Source: Desulfopila sp. IMCC35008
Lineage (GTDB): Bacteria > Desulfobacterota > Desulfobulbia > Desulfobulbales > Desulfocapsaceae
DNA: 64,000 nucleotides
NCBI RefSeq assembly: GCF_010646885.2
Contig: NZ_CP050700.1
Coordinates: forward strand, 1,681,501-1,745,500
Direction of reading: 5' to 3'
Position numbers and translations under genes: made by a program. Shown piece after piece: positions 26,583 to 37,252 of this stretch. Each line of letters begins with the position of its first letter. Within the stretch, counting starts at the first letter, position 1. The notes below the pieces were generated by a model, which worked only from the letters and a program-made list of their open reading frames with translations, ran no database searches and had not been told where the DNA came from.

Positions 26583-28991
26583 TTAATCATCGTCCGGCGA
26601 TCGTTTGAAAGCCGGACGCTCGTCCTGCAGATTCTTGAAGTAGAGTTGCTTCAGCGTTCCCTCGAAGGCGAAGGGGGCCCTGTCGAAGTAGGCGTCGGCA
26701 ACTGGCGAGCAGGTGTCCATGCCCACGTCGAAGGTTTCCGAGGCGGTGAAGGTTCCTGGGACGGTGCGTTGAACGGTTCCCCCGACGGCCTCCTTGCCAT
26801 TGATCCAGAACTTGAGCTCTGCGGGGGCGGCGCGCTCGAGGGGCGTCTTCATCTCGAGGGCAATCTGCAACTCCCCGGCCGGCAGCGTACCGACCTCGAA
26901 CTTGTCGCGCTTGAGCAGTAGCGCACTGTATTCGTAGTAGAGCTTGCCGTCGACGGCAAAAAGGCTGACGCCGCCGGCGTAGCCGCCCATGGCAAATACT
27001 ACCCCGTTGACGCCTTCAGGTACTTCAGCCTCGATCTCAACCCGGAGGTTGCCGTTGCGCACGTTCGGCGCCTGGCTTTCGGGGATGCGCGTGATACCGG
27101 GAAAGAGGGTCCATTCGGAGTTCTTGGACCGCTTCATTTCTTGGGGATTGAGGGGGCTGAAGAGGCCGGCGCCGATCGGCAGGACCATATTTTCCTCCGC
27201 CACCTGCATAAAAAGTTCTTTGAGTTTCTCCAACTCGTATGGGTTTTCGGCGGCCAGGTCGTGCATCAGTGAATAGTCCTTGCGGGTGTCGAACAACTGC
27301 CATGTGTCCTGCATCGGATTCCACTTGCTGATGTCCGGCGGGGTGGCGACCCACGGTGTCCGGGGGCCGAAGGTGCTGGCCATCCAGCCCTCGTGGTAGA
27401 TGCCGCGGCTGCCCATGATGTCGAAGTACTGGGTTTTCTTTTGTTCCGGCGCGGTCGCTGAGTCAAAGGTGTAAACAAAGCTCGTTCCGTCGATGGGGTC
27501 CTGCTTGTGGCCGTCAACCACCTTCGGTGGCTCGATGCCGAGGATTTCGTAGAGGGTGGGCACCACGTCGTTGACATGGGTAAACTGCGGCCGCGGTGTC
27601 TTGTCGGCCTTGATGCGCTTCGGCCAGGAGATGACCATCGGCGTGCGGGTGCCGCCCCAATCAGCGGCGATCAACTTGGTGTAGCGGAACGGAGAATCAC
27701 CGGCCCAGGCCCAGGCGGAATGGTACATGTTGTCCATCTTGGGACCGCCGATCGCTTCCAGCCCGCCGAGTTGCTCGGCTATTGCCATGTGTTCCTCAAC
27801 GGTGGACGGGATCCCGTTCTGGGCGTTGAGTTCGGCGACACTGCCGTCCATGCCCTCAGCCGATGCGCCATTGTCGGAGAGGATATAAATAACCAGGGTG
27901 TTGTCGCGGATGCCACGTTCCTCAAGGGCATCGATCAAGCGGCCGACCTGGACGTCGGTGTGCTCGAGAAAGCCGGCGAAGACCTCCATCAGGCGGGCCT
28001 GGAAGGCGCGCTCCTCTACTGAGAGATTTTCCCAGGCTGGCATCCCTTCCGGACGGGGTGGGCGCGTGGTGTTGTCCGGAATCCAGCCGATCTCCTTCTG
28101 GCGCTCAAAGACTCGTTGCTGGTAGGCATCCCAGCCGTCGTCGAACTTGCCCTTATACTTTTCGGCCCATTTCGCAGCGACATGGTGTGGACCGTGGACC
28201 GCGCCCGGCGTCCACCACATCAGGAAGGGCCGGTCAGGATTCATCGCGAGGTGGCGGTTCATCCAGGTAATCGCCTTGTCAGCCATGGCCTCGGTGAGGT
28301 GGTAGTCTTCGTAGTTCTCGAGGTGGGGCGGGGAAATCGGGTTGTTGTTCTCCCACAAGGCGGGTTCCCACTGAGAGCTCTCGCCGGCGATGAAGCCATA
28401 GAAGTAGTCGAAACCGCGGCCGGTCGGCGTGCGGTCGTAGGGGCCGTTGGCAAGCTGGTCGACCGGGGTGTTGTGATCCTTGCCGAAAGCCGCGGAGGCA
28501 TAGCCGTAGTAGCCGAGTACCTCGGCGATGGTGGCCGAGGATTTCGGAATGATGCCGGTGTAACCGTCCCAGTCGTTGGCGAGTTCTGCGATCTGCCCAA
28601 AGCCCACACGGTTATGGTTACGTCCCGTCATCAGCGCGGCCCGGGTGGGTGAGCACATCGCGGTGGTATGGAAAGCGTTATAAGAGATTCCCTCCTCGGA
28701 AAGCCTGGACATTGTCGGGGTCTCAATATCACCGCCAAAAGTGGCTGGTTGACCAAACCCGGCATCATCGAGCATGACGATGAGGATATTGGGGGCGTCC
28801 TCCGGCAGGTGGCGCTTCTGCTCGCGCCATTTGTGAATTGACTCTTGCATGGTAGGTCCGATTTTCCCGCCCATGGAAGGCATTGGAAAGGGTAGCACAT
28901 TCTGTGTTGCCGCGGTTACTGCTGTCGGTATTATTGCATATAACAGAAGGGCAAATAGCAGTTGGTACTTCCAATAAAATGATCGAAACAT
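26583..28991 (-). CDS. Arylsulfatase, exported
   Basis: An 802-residue sulfatase. The signal peptide occupies residues 1-28. The metal-binding NILIVMLDD is followed by the sulfatase signature CSPTRAALMTGRN, whose Cys113 would be converted to formylglycine. Other active-site parts are the GKDHN and TPGAVHGPHH segments and YILSDNGAS. A C-terminal 200-residue extension of beta character carries the PEGVNGVVFAMGGYAGGVSL stretch seen in large AtsA-like enzymes. It hydrolyses sulfate esters in the periplasm. No formylglycine-generating enzyme or anSME is visible in the window, so maturation must be encoded elsewhere. GAGGATC precedes the ATG. The gene is among the most GC-rich in the window. Confidence 0.93.
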   Translation of the reverse strand: MFRSFYWKYQLLFALLLYAIIPTAVTAATQNVLPFPMPSMGGKIGPTMQESIHKWREQKRHLPEDAPNILIVMLDDAGFGQPATFGGDIETPTMSRLSEEGISYNAFHTTAMCSPTRAALMTGRNHNRVGFGQIAELANDWDGYTGIIPKSSATIAEVLGYYGYASAAFGKDHNTPVDQLANGPYDRTPTGRGFDYFYGFIAGESSQWEPALWENNNPISPPHLENYEDYHLTEAMADKAITWMNRHLAMNPDRPFLMWWTPGAVHGPHHVAAKWAEKYKGKFDDGWDAYQQRVFERQKEIGWIPDNTTRPPRPEGMPAWENLSVEERAFQARLMEVFAGFLEHTDVQVGRLIDALEERGIRDNTLVIYILSDNGASAEGMDGSVAELNAQNGIPSTVEEHMAIAEQLGGLEAIGGPKMDNMYHSAWAWAGDSPFRYTKLIAADWGGTRTPMVISWPKRIKADKTPRPQFTHVNDVVPTLYEILGIEPPKVVDGHKQDPIDGTSFVYTFDSATAPEQKKTQYFDIMGSRGIYHEGWMASTFGPRTPWVATPPDISKWNPMQDTWQLFDTRKDYSLMHDLAAENPYELEKLKELFMQVAEENMVLPIGAGLFSPLNPQEMKRSKNSEWTLFPGITRIPESQAPNVRNGNLRVEIEAEVPEGVNGVVFAMGGYAGGVSLFAVDGKLYYEYSALLLKRDKFEVGTLPAGELQIALEMKTPLERAAPAELKFWINGKEAVGGTVQRTVPGTFTASETFDVGMDTCSPVADAYFDRAPFAFEGTLKQLYFKNLQDERPAFKRSPDDD

Positions 28992-29109
28992 AACAGATCC
29001 TCATTCCCTGGCTATGATTTAGCCGCTTTCTTAACAACTTAGAAAATGCAATTTCCAGACATGCCGGAATTCAGAAATCTTCGGACAAGCTGCAGAGGCG
29101 ATGTTCATC

Positions 29110-29334
29110 TCAATCAAGCTTTTTGATAGAATCCAGAATAGCATCACAAGCTTCGATCGCTGCCTTATCTCCAGTAGCCTTACTTACACAATCGGTATAT
29201 TTTTTGGTCAAGGTAATGCGGGCATCACTGGTTGCTCCCTTTTCCTTGTTCTTAATCTTGGTACTTTTTGAAGTACAGCCAGCGAGGGAAATCACCAGTG
29301 TCACCGCGAGTATCAAATACATGTTATGTTTCAT
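29110..29334 (-). CDS. Small lipoprotein
   Basis: A 74-residue protein. The start is the ATG at 29334, with GAGAGG 7 bases upstream. The signal peptide has lipobox LAGC, then a Lys/Ser linker and a helical C-terminal region with a possible Cys pair (YTDCVSKATGD, IEACDAIL). I recognise no family. It lies between the arylsulfatase and a beta-barrel gene on the same strand. Confidence 0.7.
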   Translation of the reverse strand: MKHNMYLILAVTLVISLAGCTSKSTKIKNKEKGATSDARITLTKKYTDCVSKATGDKAAIEACDAILDSIKKLD

Positions 29335-29472
29335 AGACATGCCTCTCTCAATAGTATTCTGATCTAAGAGGGAATCCCCCCACCACTCGTTGTTTCTTGT
29401 CTTTCCAATTATTCTACCAATCAGTAGGCTTCAAAATTATTCAGCCTGGTTAATATGAATAATTAAGCCACC

Positions 29473-30255
29473 TTAAAACCTCCATGAAAGTCCGAGCATG
29501 ATACCATCCTGCGAAACGTCGTAAAGAAAATCGTCTTTCTCGTAATCAACATCGAGATAACGGTATCCAAACGTGGTTGAAAAAGTTTCGGTCCACTGGT
29601 AGCCCAGGTTCAAATTCGCATCCCACATCAAGTCAGAACCGGCGCCAAACCCGCCAATGATAAAAAAGCCACTGACAAAAAACTTTGAAGCACCGATCCT
29701 GGTCAAACCCTTGATGCCGACTATCGGATCGAACCAGTCTTCACTGTTATCTATCGCATAGGTCCCAAGCGGACCGCCACTCAGAGTTAAATCAGAATCG
29801 ATAGACCAGTACCTGACTCCGGCCAGGCCATCAAGAAATGACTGCTCTTTTTCAAAAAAACGATAGAACCCTCCAGCCGACACCATCCAGGTTTTCGTTC
29901 GAGAAGTGAGCGTGGTGAAATATTGACCGGCAGTCGCTGCATCACTTTCGATATCGGTATAGGCCACATCCATACTGAAGCCGAAGGAACCTTTACGTGC
30001 TTCACCGACCAGCATCAGGGCACCATTGATATTGCCGAGTATATCATCAGAAAAGCTGATATCGATGTCTGCCGGCGGCAGACCGGGGAGGGTGGCCACC
30101 GTTCCTTCCTGTCCGGCCAGCCAGGCGTAGGGCGCAATATGAAATTCCCAGGAATCCATACCGTCTGAAGCGAAAATTTTCGAAGGTGATAGAGAAAGCA
30201 GAAACGGCAGACTGCAAAGAACCGATAGGACAGCTCTGTTGTGAGTAGACTTCAT
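29473..30255 (-). CDS. Outer-membrane beta-barrel protein
   Basis: A 260-residue protein with a signal peptide (LSVLCSLPFLLSLSPSKIFA/SDGMD) and an eight-strand-like barrel pattern: WEFHIAPYAWLAGQEGTV, FGFSMDVAYTDIES, LDGLAGVRYWSIDSDLTL, FSTTFGYRYLDVDYEKDDF and the C-terminal IMLGLSWRF with terminal Phe for BAM recognition. This pattern is common in an uncharacterised OmpW/OmpA-like group. No transport function can be read from it. Confidence 0.82.
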   Translation of the reverse strand: MKSTHNRAVLSVLCSLPFLLSLSPSKIFASDGMDSWEFHIAPYAWLAGQEGTVATLPGLPPADIDISFSDDILGNINGALMLVGEARKGSFGFSMDVAYTDIESDAATAGQYFTTLTSRTKTWMVSAGGFYRFFEKEQSFLDGLAGVRYWSIDSDLTLSGGPLGTYAIDNSEDWFDPIVGIKGLTRIGASKFFVSGFFIIGGFGAGSDLMWDANLNLGYQWTETFSTTFGYRYLDVDYEKDDFLYDVSQDGIMLGLSWRF

Positions 30256-30423
30256 GGCATAACCCTCTAATAGATGTTTAAGCTCAGAGCGACGATTTTT
30301 TTATGACATTGCCCATTGCTTGGTTTCCCCATTGTTCGCAGTCTCGAATTGAGAATTGACGTTGAAAACAGAACAGCTCTATGCGGCAATCACCTTCAAC
30401 CTCAATCCCCAAAATATCTCTAT

Positions 30424-31053
30424 TTATTCAAACACCTCTTTGCCATCTGCATCGATGTAAGAGAAATAGTTGAGACCATCCTTCTGTCGGAACATCCCTC
30501 TTATGTATTGTCCCTTTTCATCGTAGAGCATGATGCCAGCATCCCCATTTCTGTAACCTAGGCCTATGCGCTGCACCTCTTCTTTGTCATTGATGAGTAT
30601 GCCATATCCATCTCCACCACCGCCCATGGCCAGAATCTTTGCTCCCTTCTCATTAACCAGAGCTATCCCGGGAATCCCCTCGTCCATGCCCAGACCGACC
30701 CGGGGATTGCCTTCAGCATCAGCCACCATGATACCGCTGCCTTTGCCATCGGCTGGAATGCCAAGGGCTATAGCGCGTTTACCTGCTGTATTAAAAATAC
30801 TGATGCCGATGCCCTGTTCCTTATCCGATCCGATGGCTACCAACTCCATACCCGAAGGATCGCGGATGGTAATCCCAGTGGCGGTGATCTGGCCAAACTG
30901 GGCATCATTTGCCCCCTGCTTGGCTCCCATTACAAACAGTGGTATAAGCAAGAGTGTTAAGATGACCAATAGCCGCTTCTGCCGGTTATTCTGTTTTTCG
31001 ATTTTCTCAAGGCGTGTTTGAAGTTTTGCTATTTCATGGGCTGAAGATTGCAT
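30424..31053 (-). CDS. Membrane-anchored protein with beta-solenoid-like repeats
   Basis: A 209-residue protein. The start is the ATG at 31053 (AGGAGA upstream). A short coiled coil (IAKLQTRLEKIEKQNNRQKR) precedes one membrane segment (LLVILTLLLIPLFVMGA). The exported part consists of about five repeats of roughly 25 residues, each with a pattern like GI-x-I-x-(D/N)-x-x-G-x-x-R-x-x-LG (for example GISIFNTAGKRAIALG, GIMVADAEGNPRVGLG, GILINDKEEVQRIGLG, GIMLYDEKGQYIRGM). The regularity suggests a small right-handed beta structure. No named family or function is recognised. Confidence 0.78.
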   Translation of the reverse strand: MQSSAHEIAKLQTRLEKIEKQNNRQKRLLVILTLLLIPLFVMGAKQGANDAQFGQITATGITIRDPSGMELVAIGSDKEQGIGISIFNTAGKRAIALGIPADGKGSGIMVADAEGNPRVGLGMDEGIPGIALVNEKGAKILAMGGGGDGYGILINDKEEVQRIGLGYRNGDAGIMLYDEKGQYIRGMFRQKDGLNYFSYIDADGKEVFE

Positions 31054-31133
31054 TGCAGTTCTCCTGTGTATCTTATGGTTGGACAAGTATTGACTCCTGG
31101 TTACAGCAAGTTAGTCGTCTAACTTTTGGGTCA

Positions 31134-31379
31134 TCAATATCCTCTTTGCCGGGCCCTCTGGTCATTGAGTACGGCACCGCCGACTGCACCGACTCCAACC
31201 CCGATCAGCGTGGATTTGGTATTGCGGCCAATTGCCTGTCCGGCGATCGCGCCTGCCGCGGCTCCCCGTGCTGCTCCAACCTCACCGGCAGTTGGATAGG
31301 TTGAGGCACAACCAGCATTGAACAGCATCACATAGGCAAGCGAAACTGCCAGTAAACAACTTGCGTAGATTCTCTTCAT
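31134..31379 (-). CDS. Glycine-zipper 2TM-type lipoprotein
   Basis: An 81-residue protein starting at the ATG 31379 (GGGAGA upstream). The signal peptide ends at lipobox FNAGC. The body is ARGAAAGAIAGQAIGRNTK followed by LIGVGVGAVGGAVLNDQ, the glycine-zipper 2TM pattern of SlyB/OsmB-like outer-membrane lipoproteins. The likely role is in envelope integrity. It ends RARQRGY. Confidence 0.85.
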   Translation of the reverse strand: MKRIYASCLLAVSLAYVMLFNAGCASTYPTAGEVGAARGAAAGAIAGQAIGRNTKSTLIGVGVGAVGGAVLNDQRARQRGY

Positions 31380-31589
31380 TTCATTCTCCCTTTTTTGTGG
31401 CTGAGTTTGAAATACAGGCCAACGATACAGCCGACCCGCGTCTCTATACCTTTTACATTCCAGTATTTCCCCCGAACCTAATCCCCACATCGGCATGTCT
31501 TTCTGATGATAACGGGCGAGCGTACAGTCTTGCTATGATATGCTTTGCATTGCTACCCAAGGAAGAGGGTAGTTATTTGGTGGTTGAAT

Positions 31590-31859
31590 TCACCCACCTT
31601 CATGCTTCAGACAACTGTTATTCACATACTGAAAAATCTCGTTTTCCAGACTATGCAGCAGCTCCTCGTACTCGGCTTTTCGCTGTATTGATGCATCAAA
31701 GTCCATTTCATTCCAGAATTGGAGCGCTTCACTGCATTGTTTATAATCTTCGCATATAACCTGAAAAGACTTGCTACTATTGAAGCATTTCACTATTTCG
31801 CCCCTTCTTTCAGGGAAACGCTTCATCACAAAAAAAACGCCTGGATGGATCACCGCCAT
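31590..31859 (-). CDS. Small conserved hypothetical protein
   Basis: An 89-residue helical soluble protein. AGGAAG lies 6 bases before the ATG at 31859, so the Met two codons upstream is less likely. The pattern RFPERRGEI...VICEDYKQCSEALQFWNEMD...RKAEYEELLHSLENEI resembles a widespread small bacterial family of unknown function in which a Cys-Asp-Tyr segment precedes a Glu-rich helix. No signal peptide. Confidence 0.65.
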   Translation of the reverse strand: MAVIHPGVFFVMKRFPERRGEIVKCFNSSKSFQVICEDYKQCSEALQFWNEMDFDASIQRKAEYEELLHSLENEIFQYVNNSCLKHEGG

Positions 31860-32343
31860 GGTCATCTTCCTGTTTTACTTTGTCATTGATAGTTTTGTTT
31901 AGAAATGAAACAATAAGTGATATCTACGCGTTCAGACAAAGACTGCATTTCACTTAAAGCTAGCCCCAATATTTCACGTGTCTGGTGAGTTCATAGTCGA
32001 GGCATCAAGGGTGCAGCTGTAATAATCTACCGCAAACCCTTGATAACGAAGAGGATGGACTCAGCAGTCACGCCCGCAGGGTGAAAAGAGAGTTTGAGTG
32101 CAAGCGGTCTTTCGCGGTACAAACTGTACCCGACAAAATTCACTGACAACAAAGTTTAACCAATTGATATCAATAAGTATATATTAATAATAGAAGATTT
32201 TTCATGAAATATTGGGGCTAGATAGATATTTAAATGTACCAATCCTTGAGCGTCCTTACACCTAATTTAGGTTATATTACGGTTGACAAGGGGGGAAGGT
32301 TTGTTAGATGTAAATGCATAATTTATGACGCTAAAGGAACAAT
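31860..32343. other. Gene-free interval between the small gene and the TPR regulator
   Basis: No coding sequence is supported. It is largely taken up by the inverted-repeat element at 31960-32221. Between the element and the next gene is a possible -35 TTGACA (32283-32288) without a clear -10, and an AAAGGAAC ribosome-binding site before 32344. Confidence 0.6.
31960..32221. mobile_element. MITE-like non-autonomous element, copy 2
   Basis: Inverted ends CCCCAATATTTCA (31964-31976) and TGAAATATTGGGG (32205-32217), each flanked outside by CTAG (31960-31963 and 32218-32221). The interior of about 230 bases has no open frame. Its right-hand end is identical over 24 bases to the short element at 12766-12789. 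The CTAG flanks recall elements that insert at CTAG/TA sites such as the IS630 group, but the family is not established. No transposase is in the window. Confidence 0.7.
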
Positions 32344-33951
32344 ATGCCGTACGATAACGAGTTCAATGAGTTGTTTGCTGCCGAATCTGAGGTTCCTTTG
32401 CCTCACGACCACATCCGGCAGCAATTTCATAAAATTATTGCCAGTCCCGAGTTTCTAGCAACCAGGAAGCAACGTGATTTTTTGACATTTGTGGTGGCGG
32501 AAACACTTGCCGGAAGATCTAACACTCTGAAGGGGTACACGGTAGCTACCCAGGTATTCGACAGGGCAGAAGACTTTAATGGGTCAGTGGATCCTATCGT
32601 GAGTATCCAGGCCAATAAATTGAGGCGAGCGCTTGAGCGTTACTATCTTATTGATGGCAGGCTCGATCCCATCAGGATAGATATTCCTAAGGGAAGCTAT
32701 GTACCAACATTTTCCTGGCAAGACGAGGCAGAAATTGAGAAAAAGCATACTTGCTCAGTCTCAGAATCCGCTCCTGATAGGTCATGGCCAGCAATATTGA
32801 TTGTACCTTTCAAAAACCTGACCGGTGACCCTGAATATGACTTTTACGGTTCGGGTATATCGTCAGAAATGGCAAATGAGGTTTCTTGTTTTGAAAACGT
32901 CAGGGTTCATTTTCCACGCGACGGGATAATGAATGCAGGCGTCTACGCCCGACCTCGCTTTGTTTTAACTGGTGAATTGTTTAAAGACAGGAACGGATTA
33001 ACGCTTGCAGTACATTTAGCAGATACAAAATTGGAAGTACAGATTTGGGGTGAAACCTGTGAAACAGAAGCAGGTCTGCAAGAATTGTACAGTTTCAAGA
33101 AGCACGTGGTTAAGACAGTGGCTACTAAAATTTGTGGAGAGTTCGGTGTTATCCCAAAAGCTATCACCAAAGAGGTGAAAAGTAAGTTGCCGAGTGAACT
33201 AACCACCTATGAAGCAGTACTTAAATTCTGGGAATATGAACAAAGCATGACTCCCAAAGCATTTGAACAGGCATTTGTTTCGTTAACCCGTGCTGTAAGT
33301 TTGGAATCTGATAACTGTCTGGCACTGGGGTCACTTGCTATCCTCTATTGCACGATCTACAACCTGGACATCCCTGGCTTCGAAAATCCGCTTGACAAAG
33401 CAGTTGAATACGCTGAAAAGGCAGCTCTTATCAATCCAAACAACCAGCGCGTTCTTGCGACTCTGGCCTTGGCCAGGTTGACGTCCAACGAACTGACAGC
33501 AGCTATATGTGAGGCTCATAACGCCTTGGAGTTAAATCCGGATTCCCTCTTTGTGATGAATGGTCTCGCGTGGATTCTGACTCTTTCCGGAGATTGGGAA
33601 CACGGACCAAGGCTCGCTAAAAAAGCAATCCGCCTCAATCCATTTCACCGGGCAATCACACACGATGCTCTCTGGGTCAACTATCTCAGGTTGGAAAAAT
33701 ATGACCTTGCCTATAAGGAATCTACGCAACACCATCGGCGGACATTATTCTGGGACCCGCTCATTAGTGCTTCAACCCTGGGCCTTATGGGACGAAGTGA
33801 AAATGGTAAGAAGTTTATTGAAAAACTCCTGAGACTGCGACCTGATTTTAGAGTCAAAGGGAAAATGCTCATCGGTAATTATATAAAAAGTGATGTGATC
33901 GCCGATAAAGTTTTTGAGGGTTTGGCGAGATCAGGGTTAATCGTTAAATAA
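32344..33951 (+). CDS. TPR protein with N-terminal winged-helix-like domain and TolB-like region
   Basis: A 535-residue protein. The N-terminal 110 residues (FLATRKQRDFLTFVVAETLA, LKGYTVATQVFDRAEDF, DPIVSIQANKLRRALERYYL, RIDIPKGSYVPTF) are the DNA-binding-like module of large TPR proteins often mis-named adenylate cyclases. Next comes a TolB N-terminal-like segment (PAILIVPFKNLTGDPEYDFYG) and, from about 290, TPR-type helical repeats (AVEYAEKAALINPNNQRVL, AICEAHNALELNPDSLF, GPRLAKKAIRLNPFHRA). No catalytic cyclase domain is visible. It is probably a transcriptional regulator or scaffold. It stands alone between the repeat element and katG. Confidence 0.82.
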   Translation: MPYDNEFNELFAAESEVPLPHDHIRQQFHKIIASPEFLATRKQRDFLTFVVAETLAGRSNTLKGYTVATQVFDRAEDFNGSVDPIVSIQANKLRRALERYYLIDGRLDPIRIDIPKGSYVPTFSWQDEAEIEKKHTCSVSESAPDRSWPAILIVPFKNLTGDPEYDFYGSGISSEMANEVSCFENVRVHFPRDGIMNAGVYARPRFVLTGELFKDRNGLTLAVHLADTKLEVQIWGETCETEAGLQELYSFKKHVVKTVATKICGEFGVIPKAITKEVKSKLPSELTTYEAVLKFWEYEQSMTPKAFEQAFVSLTRAVSLESDNCLALGSLAILYCTIYNLDIPGFENPLDKAVEYAEKAALINPNNQRVLATLALARLTSNELTAAICEAHNALELNPDSLFVMNGLAWILTLSGDWEHGPRLAKKAIRLNPFHRAITHDALWVNYLRLEKYDLAYKESTQHHRRTLFWDPLISASTLGLMGRSENGKKFIEKLLRLRPDFRVKGKMLIGNYIKSDVIADKVFEGLARSGLIVK

Positions 33952-34086
33952 TTTCCACCATTCTGCTTTAAAATCGGTCGTGGCTCGTGAACGCCATGCC
34001 TGTTGGGGATTCTTGCTGGGAGTTTCCCGGACTATCATCGACAAGCGTCAATGAAGAAAGCGGGCGGGTTTTTCCGTTACAGGCCC

Positions 34087-34125
34087 AAAGAGCGTAGTAT
34101 TTCATCTCAGAATACTACGCTCTTT
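34087..34125. terminator. Bidirectional hairpin between convergent genes
   Basis: A 15-bp perfect stem (AAAGAGCGTAGTATT / AATACTACGCTCTTT) with a 9-base loop, between the TPR gene (+) and katG (-). It starts with AAA and ends with TTT, so a short U-run follows the stem on both strands. It likely ends both transcripts. Confidence 0.75.
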
Positions 34126-34196
34126 GGTGTCATCTGTGTTCCTGTCTCCCTAATATTTCAATATCCTCTCAGTTCTCGAAGAGGATGACTTTCAGT

Positions 34197-36452
<2,256 letters not shown>

Positions 36453-36616
36453 TTAAGGTATATCATTCCACAGGCATTTCAACTATTGATGTTTGTATTT
36501 TATTTGTTGGTTGTTGTGCTCAAATTACGCCGGATTTGAAAATGATCACCTGCAAACCTTCAAGATCCACAAGTTCAATCTTTCAAACAAGATATTTGAA
36601 ATAGTGTGTTTCTGTA

Positions 36617-36629
36617 GATAATGGTTATC
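36617..36629. promoter_or_regulatory. Candidate PerR/Fur box upstream of katG
   Basis: GATAATGGTTATC is a 5-3-5 inverted repeat (GATAA/TTATC) similar to a Per/Fur half-site pair. It is between perR and katG, about 245 bases before the katG start. The distance is long, and no clear -10/-35 pair was assigned. Confidence 0.35.
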
Positions 36630-36649
36630 CTCTGTATGGCAAAAAAATA

Positions 36650-37096
36650 TTACTCCAGACAATTGGGACAAATGCCATAAAAATCAAGCCTATGGCTTAC
36701 AATCTTGAAACCGGTTTCCTCCATCATCTTGTTCGTGATTTCTTCCAGATTCAACTGCGACGGGTCAGTAATTTTTCCACATTTAGTACAGATCACGTGA
36801 GGATGAGGATATGGCTTTTTCCCGTCGTATCTATTGCTCAGATCACTGAATTCCAGCTCAAGTATTTCACCCTCCTGCTTGAGTAGATTTATTGTTTTGT
36901 ACACCGTAGCTAGACTCATTGTCGGATAATTATCCAGGAGTTCTGCATGTATACTTTCAACGGATGGGTGATCGGGGCTATTCGCAAGAACATGTAACAC
37001 TGCATATCGTTGGGGTGTTATTCTAAAGTCACTTTCTTTTAACCTTTCAAGCATCTGATTCAGACGCATGTTAGGTGTATTGTTTGTTGAGTCCAT
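36650..37096 (-). CDS. perR: Peroxide-responsive repressor PerR (Fur family)
   Basis: A 148-residue Fur-family regulator. The winged helix is RITPQRYAVLHVL...MSLATVYKTINLL. The regulatory-metal ligands are visible: His in DHPSVESIH, Asp in NRYDGK, His-x-His in HPHVICTKCG, and Asp in CGKITDP. The last aligns with the Asp that distinguishes PerR from Fur (Glu). Structural zinc cysteines are CTKC and CPNC. PerR senses peroxide by iron-catalysed His oxidation and then releases its operators. The katG neighbour supports this call. Confidence 0.88.
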   Translation of the reverse strand: MDSTNNTPNMRLNQMLERLKESDFRITPQRYAVLHVLANSPDHPSVESIHAELLDNYPTMSLATVYKTINLLKQEGEILELEFSDLSNRYDGKKPYPHPHVICTKCGKITDPSQLNLEEITNKMMEETGFKIVSHRLDFYGICPNCLE

Positions 37097-37127
37097 TAGA
37101 GCTGCCTTGCAATATCTATTATTTGTT

Positions 37128-37140
37128 AATAATCATTATT
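37128..37140. promoter_or_regulatory. Candidate Per box upstream of perR
   Basis: AATAATCATTATT is a perfect 6-1-6 inverted repeat and agrees with most of the Per-box consensus TTATAATnATTATAA. It is 32-44 bases before the perR start, consistent with autoregulation. Confidence 0.6.
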
Positions 37141-37252
37141 GGGTGGATGAGTGTAACTGTCAACTAAAAAATGTAAACGAGTGGGTAAAACTAATGAGCC
37201 TATAAGGGTTTTTAGTGTAAATGTATTCGTTAATACAGAGATATATAATGTT

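Noticed and set aside
27507..28652. Long + strand frames inside the arylsulfatase gene
   Set aside because: They are shadow frames of a well-supported sulfatase and have no recognisable domains.
12686..32343. Transposase or integrase gene for the bracketing repeats
   Set aside because: All frames in the block are accounted for by envelope proteins; nothing resembles a DDE transposase or recombinase.
32344..33951. Adenylate cyclase
   Set aside because: Similar proteins are often named so, but there is no class III cyclase catalytic domain here, only the winged-helix-like, TolB-like and TPR parts.
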